Assembly: GCA_910585815.1 (NCBI GenBank)
Contig: CAJUFJ010000091.1
Location: 1 to 7,055 of the forward strand
From: an uncultured Oscillospiraceae bacterium
Lineage (GTDB): Bacteria > Bacillota > Clostridia > Oscillospirales > Oscillospiraceae
Direction of reading: 5' to 3'
Length of the DNA: 7,055 nt
A program made the translations under genes and the position numbers. Below the pieces are notes generated by a model. The model had not been told where the DNA came from, did not search any database, and saw only the letters and a program-made list of their open reading frames with translations. Positions 5,925-7,055 of this stretch are shown here, piece after piece; position 1 is the first letter of the stretch, and the number at the start of each line of letters is the position of its first letter.

Positions 5925-6621
5925 ACGCTTTCTTGTGATGCAGGCTGAATTTATTCTCCGTCCCGGTCAACAGCCTGTGGATATTCCCCCGGTGCATGTA
6001 GAGAATCAGCCCGCCGATGACGACGGCCAGAACCAGCAGCACTGTGTCATGATACACGAACCAGGTGGCGAAGGGGAAGGACGCCCCCGCCCAGCAGGAG
6101 CCCAGAGAGACATACTTCGTCACGATGGCCAGCACCAGAAAGCCGCCCCAGACAACCAGGGCAATGCGCCAGTCGATCATAATAGCGATGGTTCCCCCGG
6201 ACAGAATCCCCTTGCCCCCCTTGAAGTGGAACATACAGGGGAACATGTGGCCCAGCAGACAGAACATGCCGGCCCAGTACTTGCCCAATGTTGCAAAGGC
6301 CTGTGAAATTTCAGAACTGCCGCCAACATAAGTGACACCTACATATTTCCAGACAGCAATTCCGACAAAGATCGCAAAAACCGCTTTCAGCACATCGCAG
6401 AGGATTACCACCAAAGTAAGCGGTCCGCCGAAGGTGCGGTAGAAGTTGGTCAATCCGGCGTTGCCGCTGCCGTGAGTGCGCACATCGTCTCGGAGGATAT
6501 ACTTGGATACAATGACCGCCCCGTTGAAGCATCCTGAGAGATAACAGGCAACTGTTGAGATAAGAATAGGAACAAAGCCAATTCCAATTACAAAGAGGTA
6601 ATCAAACAGTGTACTGCCCAC
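5923..6621 (-). CDS. plsY: Glycerol-3-phosphate acyltransferase PlsY
   Basis: Integral membrane enzyme that moves an acyl group from acyl-phosphate to glycerol-3-phosphate, giving lysophosphatidic acid. The three family motifs are present: SGNAGLTN (52-59), FKGGKG (133-138) and H210-K224, which reads HRGNIHRLLTGTENK. Several hydrophobic segments match a multi-pass protein (about 8-28, 66-92, 116-132, 150-165, 190-207). The GTG at 6621 is chosen because AAGGAGG lies 7 nt upstream, giving 232 residues. The earlier GTG at 6627, which overlaps the der stop, would sit only 1 nt from that Shine-Dalgarno. The protein is longer than many PlsY (about 200), partly from a segment around 92-115. Bases 6301-6620, coding residues 1-107, are about 48% GC, against 60% in 6001-6300. 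The gene sits between der and gpsA, the enzyme supplying its substrate. Confidence 0.95.
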   Translation of the reverse strand: MGSTLFDYLFVIGIGFVPILISTVACYLSGCFNGAVIVSKYILRDDVRTHGSGNAGLTNFYRTFGGPLTLVVILCDVLKAVFAIFVGIAVWKYVGVTYVGGSSEISQAFATLGKYWAGMFCLLGHMFPCMFHFKGGKGILSGGTIAIMIDWRIALVVWGGFLVLAIVTKYVSLGSCWAGASFPFATWFVYHDTVLLVLAVVIGGLILYMHRGNIHRLLTGTENKFSLHHKKA

Positions 6622-6623
6622 GG

Positions 6624-7055
6624 TCACCCCTCCTTCTCGCTCCGCTCCCGGACGGTGAGGCGCACCGGGGTGCCCTCCAGGCCGAAGGTGGAGCGAATCT
6701 GGTTCTCGATATACCGCTGGTAGGAGAAGTGGAACAGACGGGCATCGTTGCAGAAGCAGACGAAGTGGGGGGGCTTAATCCCCACCTGGGTCATATAGTA
6801 GACCTTCAGCCGCCGGCCCTTGTCGGTGGGGGGCTGGACCCGGGCGGTGGCGTCGGCCAGCAGGGAATTGAGCAGCCCGGTGGTGATGCGCATAGCCGCC
6901 TGATTGTTGACGTAGTTGATAAGCTCAAACAGCCGGTCCACCCGCTGGCCCGTCAGGGCGGAGATGAACACAATGGGGGCGTAGGTCATGTAGGACAGGT
7001 CCCGCATCACGTCCTGGCGCATCTTGTCCATGGTCTTGCCGTCCTTCTCGATGGC
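6624..7055 (-). CDS. der: Ribosome-assembly GTPase Der, C-terminal part (5' end outside window)
   Basis: Der (EngA) has two GTPase domains and a KH-like domain and acts in assembly of the 50S ribosomal subunit. Only the last 143 residues are visible, running in from the right edge. They start AIEKDGKTMDKMRQDVMRDL, the helix before the last part of the second GTPase domain. The G5 motif appears as FISALTGQRV (SAL at 32-34). The rest is the KH-like domain, with the family ending PPHFVCFCNDARLFHFSYQRYIENQIRSTF in two conserved stretches and then GTPVRLTVRER. The NKWD motif and the first GTPase domain lie outside the window. The stop is at 6624-6626. The Shine-Dalgarno for plsY is inside the last codons of der, and the two genes are 2 bp apart, so they are surely co-transcribed. 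Confidence 0.96.
   Translation of the reverse strand, partial: AIEKDGKTMDKMRQDVMRDLSYMTYAPIVFISALTGQRVDRLFELINYVNNQAAMRITTGLLNSLLADATARVQPPTDKGRRLKVYYMTQVGIKPPHFVCFCNDARLFHFSYQRYIENQIRSTFGLEGTPVRLTVRERSEKEG
6629..6635 (-). promoter_or_regulatory. Shine-Dalgarno that decides the plsY start
   Basis: On the minus strand AAGGAGG lies within the last codons of der, 7 nt before the GTG at 6621 and only 1 nt before the GTG at 6627. Spacing favours the GTG at 6621 as the plsY start. Confidence 0.75.

Overview
The window looks like chromosomal housekeeping DNA from a GC-rich (roughly 60%) member of the Clostridia, most likely an Oscillospiraceae relative of Flavonifractor, Oscillibacter or Lawsonibacter. 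This rests on the strong G/C bias at third codon positions, the der-plsY-gpsA gene order of Firmicutes, the protein sequence styles, and two GC-rich palindromic intergenic repeats of a kind I recall from such genomes. The genus is inferred, not proven.

Layout. Positions 1-1599 (+) carry the 3' part of valS, including the catalytic KMSKS loop, the anticodon-binding domain and the C-terminal coiled coil. An 89-bp gap follows, almost filled by a palindromic element made of two mirrored hairpins. Next comes a complete aldo/keto reductase with a C-terminal iron-sulfur region (1689-2696, +). A bidirectional intrinsic terminator (about 2698-2738) separates this rightward pair from a leftward cluster. 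That cluster runs from the right edge: der (3' part, 6624-7055), plsY (5923-6621), gpsA (4780-5781), an AlaX-type alanyl-tRNA editing protein (3587-4783), a guanylate-kinase-like P-loop protein (3015-3587) and a small protein of unknown function (2741-2956).

How the genes fit together. PlsY and GpsA are consecutive in membrane phospholipid synthesis: GpsA makes sn-glycerol-3-phosphate and PlsY acylates it to lysophosphatidic acid. Der is a ribosome-assembly GTPase commonly found next to them. gpsA and alaX overlap by 4 bp, and alaX and the kinase-like gene overlap by 1 bp, so these three are probably co-transcribed and translationally coupled. der and plsY are 2 bp apart once the plsY start is placed by its Shine-Dalgarno sequence. 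The only large gap inside the cluster, between plsY and gpsA, is occupied by a roughly 113-bp MITE-like repeat of five hairpins.

No clearly new multi-gene system is visible. The most interesting items are the two structured repeats, the low-GC 5' half of plsY, the divergent GMP site of the kinase-like protein and its tight coupling to alaX, and the small unknown protein with a near-perfect ribosome binding site. No tRNA, rRNA, CRISPR array, transposase gene or phage gene was seen.
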